Shown here: positions 1-7,810 of the stretch, piece by piece
How positions within the stretch are numbered: position 1 is the first letter of the stretch
Layout: each line of letters begins with the position of its first letter
NCBI RefSeq assembly: GCF_003614975.1
Contig: NZ_QZWI01000003.1
Coordinates: 434,001 to 498,000, forward strand
Source: Rahnella bruchi
GTDB lineage: Bacteria; Pseudomonadota; Gammaproteobacteria; Enterobacterales; Enterobacteriaceae
Direction: 5' to 3'
DNA: 64,000 nt
The notes under the pieces: generated by a model
Database searches by the model: none
What the model saw: only the letters and a program-made list of their open reading frames with translations
Told to the model about the DNA's origin: nothing
Made by a program: the position numbers and the translations under genes

Positions 1-370
1 CGCCGGACAATAAAATACTTTGCTTAAACACCTGAGCCCAGGTGGTCGCAGGTATCTGCTGCGCCTGGAAACGCGCCTGAGCATCGTTCATGCGATCGGC
101 GCAATCCATCGCCCGCAGCCAGTACAGCGAGTTGGTTACAGCTTCATTGTCATCCAGCGTCCAGAGGGTTTCGCAGGGTGCGATACGAAAGTCGATCACC
201 TTACTGTCAGGAACGACCTGATCAGACACCTGCTGGTAATAGCGGTTGTCGGTGGAATGCGGTACACAGCCCGCCAGCGCCAGTGGCGCACTGAGTAAAA
301 GCGCCCGGCTGCGCAGCACTGCGCGCACCAGACGAGATGTGATATGGGTGATAAAAGACAATGCGCTCAT
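1..370 (-). CDS. qseG: QseG outer-membrane lipoprotein, N-terminal part (runs off window)
   Basis: QseG is an outer-membrane lipoprotein that works with the QseE/QseF (GlrK/GlrR) two-component system. Reading the minus strand from an ATG at 370 gives a signal peptide ending in the lipobox L-A-L-A-G-C, so the mature protein would start at that Cys (about residue 35). Further in is a YWLRAMDCADR block that I recognise from enteric QseG (YfhG). The C-terminal part lies beyond base 1. The gene starts about 31 bases after the qseE stop, so it is probably co-transcribed with qseE. The start is uncertain: the ribosome site at 370 is weak and the frame stays open upstream, with an in-frame GTG two codons earlier. 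Confidence 0.85.
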   Translation of the reverse strand, partial: MSALSFITHITSRLVRAVLRSRALLLSAPLALAGCVPHSTDNRYYQQVSDQVVPDSKVIDFRIAPCETLWTLDDNEAVTNSLYWLRAMDCADRMNDAQARFQAQQIPATTWAQVFKQSILLSG

Positions 371-401
371 CAGACGCACCAGCCAGCAAATAGCATCATT
401 A

Positions 402-1874
402 TTATTTCTTCTCAGCCGTCAGGGGTAATTCAATGCGGAAACAAACGTCCGCATCTTCAACGGCAACCAGTTGCAGCTCTCCATGCATGCGGCGAATACA
501 GTCCTGGGCGATACTTAACCCCAGACCGCTGCCTTTCACAGCCCCTTTTCGTTGCTGGCTACCCTGGTAAAAAGGTTCAAATATCATTGCGCGCTCGGCC
601 TGCGGGATCGGGGTTCCGGTGTTTGCCACCTCAATAATCACCCGTCCGTGTAATTCCCGGCTGCGGACCCAAATAATACCGGATTCAGCTCCGTAGTGCA
701 CCGCATTGGAATAGAGATTATCCACCACCCGCCGCAATAATGTTGGCTCAGCCAGACAGGCCGGCGCATCAATCGTGACCTCACTGCGGATCTTCTTGGC
801 GCGCGCTGGCAGGCTGTTAGCCGTCACCACATCATTCACCAGCGATTTAAGATCAACCGCTACACTGAGCGTCGGCGCATCGGCCAGTTTGCGGTTGTAA
901 TCGAGAAGTTGTTCGATCAGCGTCTGCAAATGGCGGCTGCTGTTGTTAAGAATAGCCACCACTTCTTTTTGATCTGACGTCAGCGGACCGGCGACCTCAT
1001 CGGCCAGCAATTCAGTCCCTTCGCGCATGCTGGCGAGCGGTGTTTTCAGTTCATGGGAAATATGGCGCAGGAATTCGTGACGCTGTGATTCCAGCCAGGC
1101 CAGACGCTCGCTCAGCCAGACGATACGCTGCACCAAAGAACGGATTTCACGCGGGCCTTTGAAGCGCGTGACATCCCCCAGATTGCGCCCTTCTCCCAGC
1201 CGGTTAATCATCCTCTCGACGCCTTTCACCGGCCCGATAATCATACGGGTGAACAGCAGCACCAGCGCACCACTGAGCAGGAAAAGCACCAGCGCCTGCC
1301 AGCCAAAGAACTGGCCGCGTTCAGCAATCGCCCGCTGAAGTTGTTGTCCGCGGGAAAACACCACTTCGCGCGTTGCCTGCACCATTTCGGCATTGGTGCG
1401 CGAGAAATTCTCAAGCCGCGCTGAGGAGTCTTTGTCCGGGGAGTTATTCTGGCAGGTGGGTTGTGTCAGTTGCGTCAGAAGGGTACGCAGCGTCTGGTAG
1501 TAACGTAAATCCGGCAGCACTGAGGCATGCGCCTCCAGCAACTGGTCGTATTGTTTATGCTGATTCTGATAAAGGCGGAAAAGCGTCGGATCGTCGAGAA
1601 CGCAATACTGACGGTAGCTGCGCTCCATTTCCAGCGCAATGCTGGACATCGATTCGCTACGGCGGGCGTCACTGAGTGTGGTGCGGTTGATGCGCGCCGC
1701 CTGACGGCTCAGCTGATCCAGACTGTCATACGCCTGATAGGCCAGCACCAGCAACGGCAACAGCACCAGCAGGAAAGCCATCAGTACCAGCTGACGTAAT
1801 GAACCGGGGAATAAACGTCCTCTTTTCAACGCATTTATCTCATTTATTACAGATAAAGTCATGCTAGCGGACAA
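402..1874 (-). CDS. qseE: Sensor histidine kinase QseE/GlrK
   Basis: This is the inner-membrane sensor kinase of the QseEF (GlrKR) system, which phosphorylates the sigma-54 activator GlrR and so controls glmY. In order it shows: TM1 (about residues 27-46), a periplasmic sensor region with the conserved block SYRQYCVLDDPTL, TM2 (about 190-210), a HAMP-like linker, and a HisKA box HISHELKTPLASMREG with the phospho-His. An HATPase domain follows with N-box DNLYSNAVHYG and G-box GSGLGLSIA. Length (490) matches the family. The start is uncertain: the E. coli protein begins about where an in-frame TTG stands at 1829, and ATGs at 1874 and 1862 add 11-15 residues without a clear ribosome site. It lies downstream of glmY and upstream of qseG, all on one strand. 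Confidence 0.93.
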   Translation of the reverse strand: MSASMTLSVINEINALKRGRLFPGSLRQLVLMAFLLVLLPLLVLAYQAYDSLDQLSRQAARINRTTLSDARRSESMSSIALEMERSYRQYCVLDDPTLFRLYQNQHKQYDQLLEAHASVLPDLRYYQTLRTLLTQLTQPTCQNNSPDKDSSARLENFSRTNAEMVQATREVVFSRGQQLQRAIAERGQFFGWQALVLFLLSGALVLLFTRMIIGPVKGVERMINRLGEGRNLGDVTRFKGPREIRSLVQRIVWLSERLAWLESQRHEFLRHISHELKTPLASMREGTELLADEVAGPLTSDQKEVVAILNNSSRHLQTLIEQLLDYNRKLADAPTLSVAVDLKSLVNDVVTANSLPARAKKIRSEVTIDAPACLAEPTLLRRVVDNLYSNAVHYGAESGIIWVRSRELHGRVIIEVANTGTPIPQAERAMIFEPFYQGSQQRKGAVKGSGLGLSIAQDCIRRMHGELQLVAVEDADVCFRIELPLTAEKK

Positions 1875-1944
1875 CGGTTTAAACAGCCAGTGTCACAGAG
1901 GATGTTCAGGAAATTTGGAGACAAACCAGAGAAACCAGGAAGGG

Positions 1945-2151
1945 TTGGTATTGCAGAACACCCTGATGGATGTTCTGCATACCGGAAGAGGTGGTGCCTC
2001 ACTCAACGTGTCGTTCGATGCTTGATAACGTGCTTGCGCAACGATTATCGGTCGGGTGAACGATAGGCACCGTTTCTTTGGCGTCATTCGGACATTATGA
2101 GTATATCAACGCTTTCGCGTGAACCAATCATAACCAGGTGAATGAGCAACT
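1945..2151 (-). ncRNA. glmY: GlmY small regulatory RNA
   Basis: GlmY is the decoy RNA that binds RapZ, protects GlmZ and so raises glmS (glucosamine-6-phosphate synthase) expression. The call rests on three things: position just upstream of qseE on the same strand, as in E. coli; a sigma-54 promoter placing +1 near 2151; and a 5' end reading AGTTGCTCATTCACC, almost the E. coli GlmY 5' end. The first stem is visible: TCATTC pairs with GAATGA and GGTTATGA with TCATAATG. A strong hairpin at 1952-1979 (TGCAGAACA/TGTTCTGCA) is the likely last stem, but no U-run follows it. The 3' end given is therefore approximate, and read-through into qseE is plausible. Confidence 0.8.
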
Positions 2152-2161
2152 GCGCTAATCT

Positions 2162-2178
2162 AGCACGTTACGTGCCAA
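2162..2178 (-). promoter_or_regulatory. Sigma-54 promoter of glmY
   Basis: The minus strand reads TTGGCACGTAACGTGCT. The GG and GC of the -24/-12 elements are separated by exactly 10 bases, and TGGCACG is a perfect -24 box. The -12 box is GTGCT instead of TTGCT. The GC pair lies about 12 bases before the inferred GlmY start at 2151. Confidence 0.8.
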
Positions 2179-2284
2179 TGTCTAAAACTATTTCTCATCC
2201 AATTGTATTTAAAGGATATTTAAAATTAATTATTTTTCAGGCCTCTGTAAAAGCACAGTTAAGCTGATGAATAAACAACCTTAG

Positions 2285-2397
2285 TGTCGCCAGAAACCAA
2301 CATAATATTGCAATAATAAAAAAGTATCTAAATATCATCACGTTAAGTGTCGCCAAACAGAGACACACAAATAACGCATTGTCGCCATTTTATGACA
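2285..2397 (-). promoter_or_regulatory. Three tandem GlrR (QseF) binding sites
   Basis: The GlrR box TGTC-N10-GACA occurs perfectly at 2348-2365 and 2380-2397. A third copy at 2285-2302 has AACA in place of GACA. They lie about 134-246 bases upstream of the inferred GlmY start, a typical enhancer distance for a sigma-54 activator. The E. coli glmY promoter also carries three such boxes. The cluster fills the gap between glmY and the 3' end of the diguanylate cyclase gene. Confidence 0.8.
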
Positions 2398-2405
2398 ACC
2401 GGCGG

Positions 2406-3383
2406 TCAGTGGTTAATAACGACCTTTTTGCTCAGCTGTTTATGGCTGTACATGGCCTGGTCAGAGTCCGCCAGTAAGGCCTGCACCGACGGATGTCTGT
2501 CACCGGCATACTCAATTTGTCCGACGCTGAATTTAATATCATAACCACGCTGTTCATGAAGATTCCACCCCACGACGGCCTCATACAAACGCTGCATAAT
2601 TTCAGCAGCTTCCAGATGACTGGCATTAGTGAGCAGCGCCACAAATTCATCACCGCCAAGACGCCCGACGACGTCCGTTTCACGCAACAAACCGCTGAGG
2701 ATCCCGGCAAAAACGATCAGTGCCCGATCCCCTTCAGCGTGACCAAAGCGGTCATTGATCTCTTTAAAATCATTCAGATCGAAGAACAACATAGTCGCCG
2801 GCATTCCCAGACGCTGACACGCGGTCAGTGCCTGCTGGGCCTGCGCTTCAAAGCCGCGCCGGTTGGCGACCAACGTCAGCTCATCCATGGTCGCCATTTG
2901 CAGTGCTCCGATTTCCTGTTCTGCCATTTTAGCCAGATCGCGCAGCAGCTGGCGCTCATCATCCCCCATATCACGGGGCTTCACGTCGATAAGACACAGA
3001 GTGCCGAGAGAACTGCCATTGGGCACGATCAGCGGACAACCCGCGTAAAAACGGATCCCCGGATCGCCGGTCACCAGCGGATTATCGTAAAAACGTTCAT
3101 CACTGAGGGTATTGGGCACCAGCATGATTTCATTATCCAGAATCGCATGCGCGCAGAATGAAACGTCACGCGAAGTCTCGGTGACCGCCAGTCCCTGACA
3201 GGATTTAAACCATTGCCGGTTCACATCCACCAAAGATACCAGAGCAATGGGGACATCAAACAGTCTTCTGGCCAGGCGGGTCAGGCGATCAAAGCGTTCT
3301 TCAGGGGGCGTATCAAGCAGGTTGTAGGCGCGCAAAGCATGGAGACGCTTCGCCTCGTCAGCGGGCATTTCTGGCGTTTTCAT
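2406..3383 (-). CDS. GAF-GGDEF diguanylate cyclase
   Basis: Predicted cytosolic cyclase making c-di-GMP from two GTP. There is no signal peptide or TM segment. Residues about 25-160 form a GAF sensor domain of the kind that follows the LxTPPEERFDRLTRLA start (N-terminal motif LLDTPPEERFDRL). Residues about 165-320 form the GGDEF domain with an intact GGDEF active site. The allosteric inhibitory RxxD site (RETD) sits five residues before it, so product inhibition is expected. The ATG at 3383 follows an AGGCC-type ribosome site. It stands alone on the minus strand, upstream of glmY. Catalytic activity is inferred from the intact motifs; the GAF ligand is unknown. Confidence 0.9.
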   Translation of the reverse strand: MKTPEMPADEAKRLHALRAYNLLDTPPEERFDRLTRLARRLFDVPIALVSLVDVNRQWFKSCQGLAVTETSRDVSFCAHAILDNEIMLVPNTLSDERFYDNPLVTGDPGIRFYAGCPLIVPNGSSLGTLCLIDVKPRDMGDDERQLLRDLAKMAEQEIGALQMATMDELTLVANRRGFEAQAQQALTACQRLGMPATMLFFDLNDFKEINDRFGHAEGDRALIVFAGILSGLLRETDVVGRLGGDEFVALLTNASHLEAAEIMQRLYEAVVGWNLHEQRGYDIKFSVGQIEYAGDRHPSVQALLADSDQAMYSHKQLSKKVVINH

Positions 3384-3707
3384 TCACAGGCCTCATATTT
3401 CATGCTTCACCTGTCGATCAGATGGCAATAAATCAGCCATCAGGTGAAACAGATTTCCCGGTTCAAAGAAATAATTAAGAAAGAGTTAGAGATATTGGCT
3501 CTTTATATTCTCGTGAGAAAAAACAATAGCAAAAAACTTATACAAGATGGAAACCTGTCACAGGATTTGTACAGGTATACATTAGAAATCTTAGTCTCTA
3601 ATTTAATTCAAAGACAGCGAGAAGCTGTAAATACAGCGTCTGCGACTTTTTCAGACCTCCCCGCTAGGAGAAATCTGTAAAGTCGCAATCGTCATATTTA
3701 AGCCAAA
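3384..3707. other. Intergenic, AT-rich, with a long inverted repeat
   Basis: This gap holds the promoter region of the cyclase gene and the 3' flank of the PBP2 gene. I see no convincing gene: a 78-codon plus-strand frame has no ribosome site and no recognisable product. At 3641-3687 TGCGACTTT pairs with AAAGTCGCA, with a partly paired interior (CAGA/TCTG, CTCC/GGAG). It lies just past the PBP2 stop and could act as a 3'-end structure, but it has no U-tract. Confidence 0.5.
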
Positions 3708-5654
3708 TTAATGTTCGCTAAAGCCCAGGGAATTGGGTGTCGGAACCGGTTGTTCGCAATCCGCCGGATTATCGACTTTAGCCGGGTCGCACGTCGTCGC
3801 CTGTGGCGGCAGGAAGATATGGTCGAGGATCGCACGCGCTGTCGGTCCGGCTACCACGCCCTCACCACCGCCATTCTCTAATATCAGCGCCATCACCACA
3901 GACGGATGTTTATAAGGCGCAAACGCCGTGTAGAAAATATGGTCACGCAAACGCACCGGGGTCATTTTGGCGTTATAAACCTGATTCTCACGCAGGCTGA
4001 ATACCTGCGAAGTTCCTGATTTCGCTGCAATCTGATAAGGCGCGGTGTGGAATAATTTATAACCGGTACCATTCGGGAAATTCGCCATTCCATACATACC
4101 GTTTTTCACGATACCCCAGATCGGCGATTTCGGATCCGCTATTTGCTCCGTCGGAGGCATTTTATAAGGGGTAATAACTTTGCCGCTTTTTGATGAATAA
4201 AGCAGATGCGGTGTTTCCAGTTTTCCATTATTAACCAGCGCAGCGAGTGCACGCACCATCTGAATAGGTGTCGCTACCCAATAACCCTGACCAATACCGA
4301 CTGAAACCGTATCTCCCTGATACCAAACTTTTTTATGGACTTTCATTTTCCATTCCCGACTCGGCAACACGCCACTGTATTGCTCGTCGAGATCAATCCC
4401 GCTCGGCTTCCCGTAGCCAAATTTGCTCAGCCAGGTATGAATGCGGTCAATGCCCATTTCATAGGCCACCTGATAGAAGAACGTATCTGCAGATTCTTCA
4501 ATAGCTTTGGTCACATTCAGCAAACCATGGCCGGTTTTCAGCCAGTCACGGTAATGACGTTCGGTGCCGGGCAACGTCCATGTCGGCGCACCAAAGAAGG
4601 TGGTTTGTGGTGTGATCACCCCTTCAAACAACGCTGAAGTGGCCATAAACGGTTTGACTGTGGAAGCTGGCGGATAAAGGCCTTGCGTAACACGGTTGAT
4701 CAGCGGCAGGTCGGGGTTTTTCAATAATGCGCTGTATTGCTTACTGGAAATCCCGTTCACAAACGGATTCGGATCATAACTCGGGCTGGAGACCATCGCT
4801 CTGATGCCGCCATCACGCGGATCCATTACCACTACTGCCGCACGCTGACCTTTCAGAACTTTTTCGATGTACTGCTGTAGATCCAGATCCAGCGTCAGGT
4901 AGATGTTTTGCCCGGCCTGCGGCGGAACTTCTTTAAGCAGACGCACCACGTGGCCGTGGTTATCTACCTCTACTTCCTGATAACCGGTGCGGCCATGCAA
5001 GATACTTTCATAATACTTTTCAACGCCCTGTTTGCCGATATCGTGGTCAGCAGCGTAATTCTCCGAGATCCCTTCAGCATCCAGACGTTTGACATCTTTA
5101 TCATTAATTTTAGAAACGTAGCCGACAACGTGCGCCAGTTCTGCGCCGTACGGATAACGGCGCTGCTGATACGTACTGATGGAAACGCCGGGGAAATCAA
5201 ACTGATTGACGGAAAAACGGGCGACCTCCACATCGGTCAGCGCCAGTTTTAACGGGATCTGCGCAAAGCGGCGACCGTGGATCATGGAGTCGTGAAAACT
5301 GTCCAAATCGTCTTGCGTCAGATCGACAATCGGCGTCAGTGCGTTCAGCGTAGCTTTGAGATCCGGCACCTTGCCGGGGATCACTTCAATCTGGTAGAGG
5401 GTAATATTTTGCGCCAGCACCACGCCGTTTCTGTCCATAATCAGCCCGCGGCTGGGGGCGATCGGCAGCATTTTGATGTCATTCTGATTCGAACGGGTCT
5501 GGTAAAAATCGTGCATGCCCACCTGAAGGTGGTACAGATTGAACACCAGCGCAGAAGACAGCAAGATCACGACTAAAAATGCAATCACGGCACGACGAAC
5601 GAAAAGGACGGACTCGGCAGTATGGTCGCGAATTTCGTCGTTAAGTAAGGCCAT
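3708..5654 (-). CDS. Penicillin-binding protein 2 paralogue (MrdA family)
   Basis: Class B peptidoglycan transpeptidase of the PBP2 family, which crosslinks cell wall during elongation. It has a short cytoplasmic tail, one TM anchor (about residues 20-40) and a dimerisation domain with the R-G-x-I-x-DRNG motif. The transpeptidase domain has the catalytic STVK tetrad, an SAD motif in the SxN position and KSGTSQVF as the KSGT box. Length about 648 matches PBP2. The start is placed at MALLNDEI, which follows an AAGGT site; the longer frame adds 30 non-homologous residues. It stands alone, without rodA or the rlmH cluster that flanks standard mrdA, so it is probably an extra copy. The C-terminal tail is rich in Pro, Cys and Asp. 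Confidence 0.88.
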   Translation of the reverse strand: MALLNDEIRDHTAESVLFVRRAVIAFLVVILLSSALVFNLYHLQVGMHDFYQTRSNQNDIKMLPIAPSRGLIMDRNGVVLAQNITLYQIEVIPGKVPDLKATLNALTPIVDLTQDDLDSFHDSMIHGRRFAQIPLKLALTDVEVARFSVNQFDFPGVSISTYQQRRYPYGAELAHVVGYVSKINDKDVKRLDAEGISENYAADHDIGKQGVEKYYESILHGRTGYQEVEVDNHGHVVRLLKEVPPQAGQNIYLTLDLDLQQYIEKVLKGQRAAVVVMDPRDGGIRAMVSSPSYDPNPFVNGISSKQYSALLKNPDLPLINRVTQGLYPPASTVKPFMATSALFEGVITPQTTFFGAPTWTLPGTERHYRDWLKTGHGLLNVTKAIEESADTFFYQVAYEMGIDRIHTWLSKFGYGKPSGIDLDEQYSGVLPSREWKMKVHKKVWYQGDTVSVGIGQGYWVATPIQMVRALAALVNNGKLETPHLLYSSKSGKVITPYKMPPTEQIADPKSPIWGIVKNGMYGMANFPNGTGYKLFHTAPYQIAAKSGTSQVFSLRENQVYNAKMTPVRLRDHIFYTAFAPYKHPSVVMALILENGGGEGVVAGPTARAILDHIFLPPQATTCDPAKVDNPADCEQPVPTPNSLGFSEH

Positions 5655-5873
5655 AAGCGGGCAAATACCTTTTTTGTCTGCTTCTTGAAGCGGGCGAAAA
5701 TGAATAGACGGGGACTGGAAAAGTGCGAAAGGATAGCCCGTCATGCAACGGACGACTATAAGAAGTGTGCTAATGAAGTGGCTTGAGTGTTTCTAATTAT
5801 TGCAGGGCGATATTACAGGGGGCTGGCACAGGCTCAACGCCCCCTGAATCAGAAAATGCAGAACACCAGATTT

Positions 5874-6272
5874 TTACTTCGCAGTATTCACTTTGCAATC
5901 GCCGTAGACATAGCCTTCTGATTGGGTCGCCACAACAAAACTGTCCTTCGTATGAATATACATCAGGTTATCTTGAGCACCGGCTTTCATCGGCTGATTG
6001 TCTTTTCCGATGATATCTGTCAGTTCAGGACTGGTGACCATTTTGCTGCCATCAGGTGAGAAACTGAAAGTATTCCCCGCATCATAAACCTGCGCATTTT
6101 TGTTCACGACTTCAGAAACATCATTCCCGTCATCAGACTGCGTATGATGAGTTAACACGCACTGATACTGCGTGACAGCCGATGCTGAAAACGACGCCAG
6201 CGCCAAAATCACCGCCACACAACCGCCTAACCTGACCATCAGATAAATCCATAAAGTGAGCAAGAGGTTCAT
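5874..6272 (-). CDS. Secreted protein of unknown function
   Basis: I do not recognise this family. From the ATG at 6272 there are about 132 residues. The N-terminus is hydrophobic with two alternative starts (6272, MNLLLTLW; 6239, MVRLGGC), ending in an A-S-A-V signal-peptidase-like stretch. The mature part, about 95 residues, starts TQYQC and has a second Cys near the end (GDCKV), so a disulfide is possible. No TM segment follows the leader, so it is probably periplasmic. The frame continues open to 6431, but the extra N-terminal residues look non-coding. It shares the minus strand with the PBP2 gene but is about 220 bases away. Confidence 0.6.
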   Translation of the reverse strand: MNLLLTLWIYLMVRLGGCVAVILALASFSASAVTQYQCVLTHHTQSDDGNDVSEVVNKNAQVYDAGNTFSFSPDGSKMVTSPELTDIIGKDNQPMKAGAQDNLMYIHTKDSFVVATQSEGYVYGDCKVNTAK

Positions 6273-6505
6273 GCTATCACTTGTCCGGCTGATAGAAAGG
6301 GGCTGCAAAAGAAATATTCGCGGGCTAAATGTTTTAAGCCAAATTATTGGATATGCCACGTTGAGCTGCCGATTATTCAGGCAAAAAGAATAAACTTCGC
6401 ACAGGCTTATGCTCTCAGTTTGTTTACTCATTTTTTCTACTGCCGGTGCGGAATATTCTGCCTATAATCCGCAGATTGTACTTAAGCCGTTAGTAAAGGA
6501 TTGAG

Positions 6506-7282
6506 ATGAAATCGTTCAAAGTACCCGGTACGGAAATGCATTTACGCTTCCATGAATTGTCCGGGCTGGGTGTTCCGCTGGTCTTTATCCACGGCCTGGG
6601 ATGTGCGTCTTCTTGTGATTTTCCGCGCGTGGCGACCGATGCTTCATTGCGCCCGCGCCGCTCATTATTGCTCGATTTAGCCGGTTCGGGCTACAGCGAT
6701 AAGCCCGACGACTTCAGCTACAGCCTGCAGGCGCACGTTGATTGCGTTATCACGTGGCTCGAAAGCCTTGGGGTGCCGCAGGTCAATCTGATTGGCCATA
6801 GCATGGGCGGCAGTATCGCCATTATGGTTGCGGCGCAACGCCCCGATTTGATCCAGCGTCTGATTGTCGCTGAGCCAAATCTGGATGCAGGAGGCGGGAT
6901 ATTCAGCCGCGCTGTCGCTCAATATTCTGAAGAAGATTATCTGCGCGAAGGCCATGCACATCTGATTAAAGTCGCGGTTCGCGGGAATGATCATATCTGG
7001 GCGGGATGTATGAGCATCGCTTCGCCACTTGCTATTCACCGCCAGGCCATCGGACTGGTGAACGGTGAAGCGGTTTCATGGCGCGAACAACTTTATCAGC
7101 TGGAAATACCTGCAACCGTTTTGTTTGGCGAATTTTCACTGCCGGAACCGGATGTCGCCATTCTGCCGCAACACGGGATTCATACCGCCATAGTACCTCA
7201 GGCCGGTCATTCAATGATGTGGGAAAACCCGACCGGCGTCGCAGCCGCAATTAATGTGGCGCTGAATGCAGAAGCGTTATAG
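6506..7282 (+). CDS. Alpha/beta-fold hydrolase
   Basis: Predicted soluble hydrolase of the alpha/beta fold, substrate unknown. The HGLG oxyanion-hole motif is at about residues 29-32. The nucleophile elbow is GHSMGGS (Ser near 98), and a final catalytic His lies in QAGHSMMWENP near the C-terminus. Length (258) is typical. An AAAGGATTGAG ribosome site precedes the ATG. It is transcribed away from the hypothetical secreted protein. The enzyme class beyond esterase/lipase-like cannot be read from the sequence. Confidence 0.85.
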   Translation: MKSFKVPGTEMHLRFHELSGLGVPLVFIHGLGCASSCDFPRVATDASLRPRRSLLLDLAGSGYSDKPDDFSYSLQAHVDCVITWLESLGVPQVNLIGHSMGGSIAIMVAAQRPDLIQRLIVAEPNLDAGGGIFSRAVAQYSEEDYLREGHAHLIKVAVRGNDHIWAGCMSIASPLAIHRQAIGLVNGEAVSWREQLYQLEIPATVLFGEFSLPEPDVAILPQHGIHTAIVPQAGHSMMWENPTGVAAAINVALNAEAL

Positions 7283-7283
7283 A

Positions 7284-7437
7284 TCAAAACGATGAATTTG
7301 TGATGTCTGCCTGATGCCCGAGTAAGTGCGCAAACTCGCGGATTTGTTTGGGCGCAGCAGCAGACTGAAAATAAAACACCGGCATGGCGTCAGCAAACCG
7401 ACGCGTCGGGTAACAGGGACACACGCGGAACCCTAAG
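7284..7437 (-). pseudogene. Possible 3' remnant of a coding gene
   Basis: On the minus strand an open stretch ends at a TGA at 7284-7286 and reads ...RFADAMPVFYFQSAAAP, then KQIREFAHLLGHQAD. The composition looks protein-like and resembles the C-terminal end of a LysR-type regulator, but there is no start and no N-terminal domain. It could be a decayed gene left between the hydrolase and yhjX. This is a weak call. Confidence 0.3.
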
Positions 7438-7439
7438 AA

Positions 7440-7810
7440 AATGTCTTTTAGTTAGCATTGAAAGTAAAAATGTAGAGTGCGGGAAAGGTACGACCAAACC
7501 TCCGAAAGCACAACGTTATGCCCCCCAACGATACAACGGAAAGGTTATAACAAAATTTGTAACCGGGTCTGAAAAAACTAAATGAAGGTTTAGTGATCCA
7601 GATCAACTAAAACCCGCGCCCCGCAAGGGCTGCAGCGGTGTTTTAAGTCCAATTTCGGGGTGTTTTTAAGCCGAAAATGGCGACTCATACCGTCATGGAT
7701 GCATTTCATTCCGCAACTCATGCAACTCACTCCCCAAATGCGCCACCCCACTTCGCCAGACTTATCATAGCCACAGTTAATTGAATCTACTTCGCTCGGG
7801 AGAACCCACT
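7440..7810. other. Upstream region of yhjX
   Basis: A long non-coding stretch before yhjX. Apart from the direct repeat at 7700-7730, I see no gene or clear small RNA in it. Confidence 0.45.
7700..7730 (+). promoter_or_regulatory. PyrR/YpdB-type direct repeat upstream of yhjX
   Basis: TGCATTTCAT (7700-7709) and TGCAACTCAC (7721-7730) form a direct repeat with an 11-base spacer. In E. coli the YpdB (PyrR) response regulator activates yhjX through GGCATTTCAT-N11-GGCATTTCAT. The first copy matches 9 of 10 bases and the second is weaker. Spacing and target gene fit, so pyruvate-responsive control is likely. Confidence 0.65.

Noticed and set aside
3444..3680. 78-codon plus-strand frame between the GAF-GGDEF and PBP2 genes
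   Set aside because: No ribosome site, GTG start, no recognisable motif, and its end overlaps an inverted repeat; composition is that of an AT-rich spacer.
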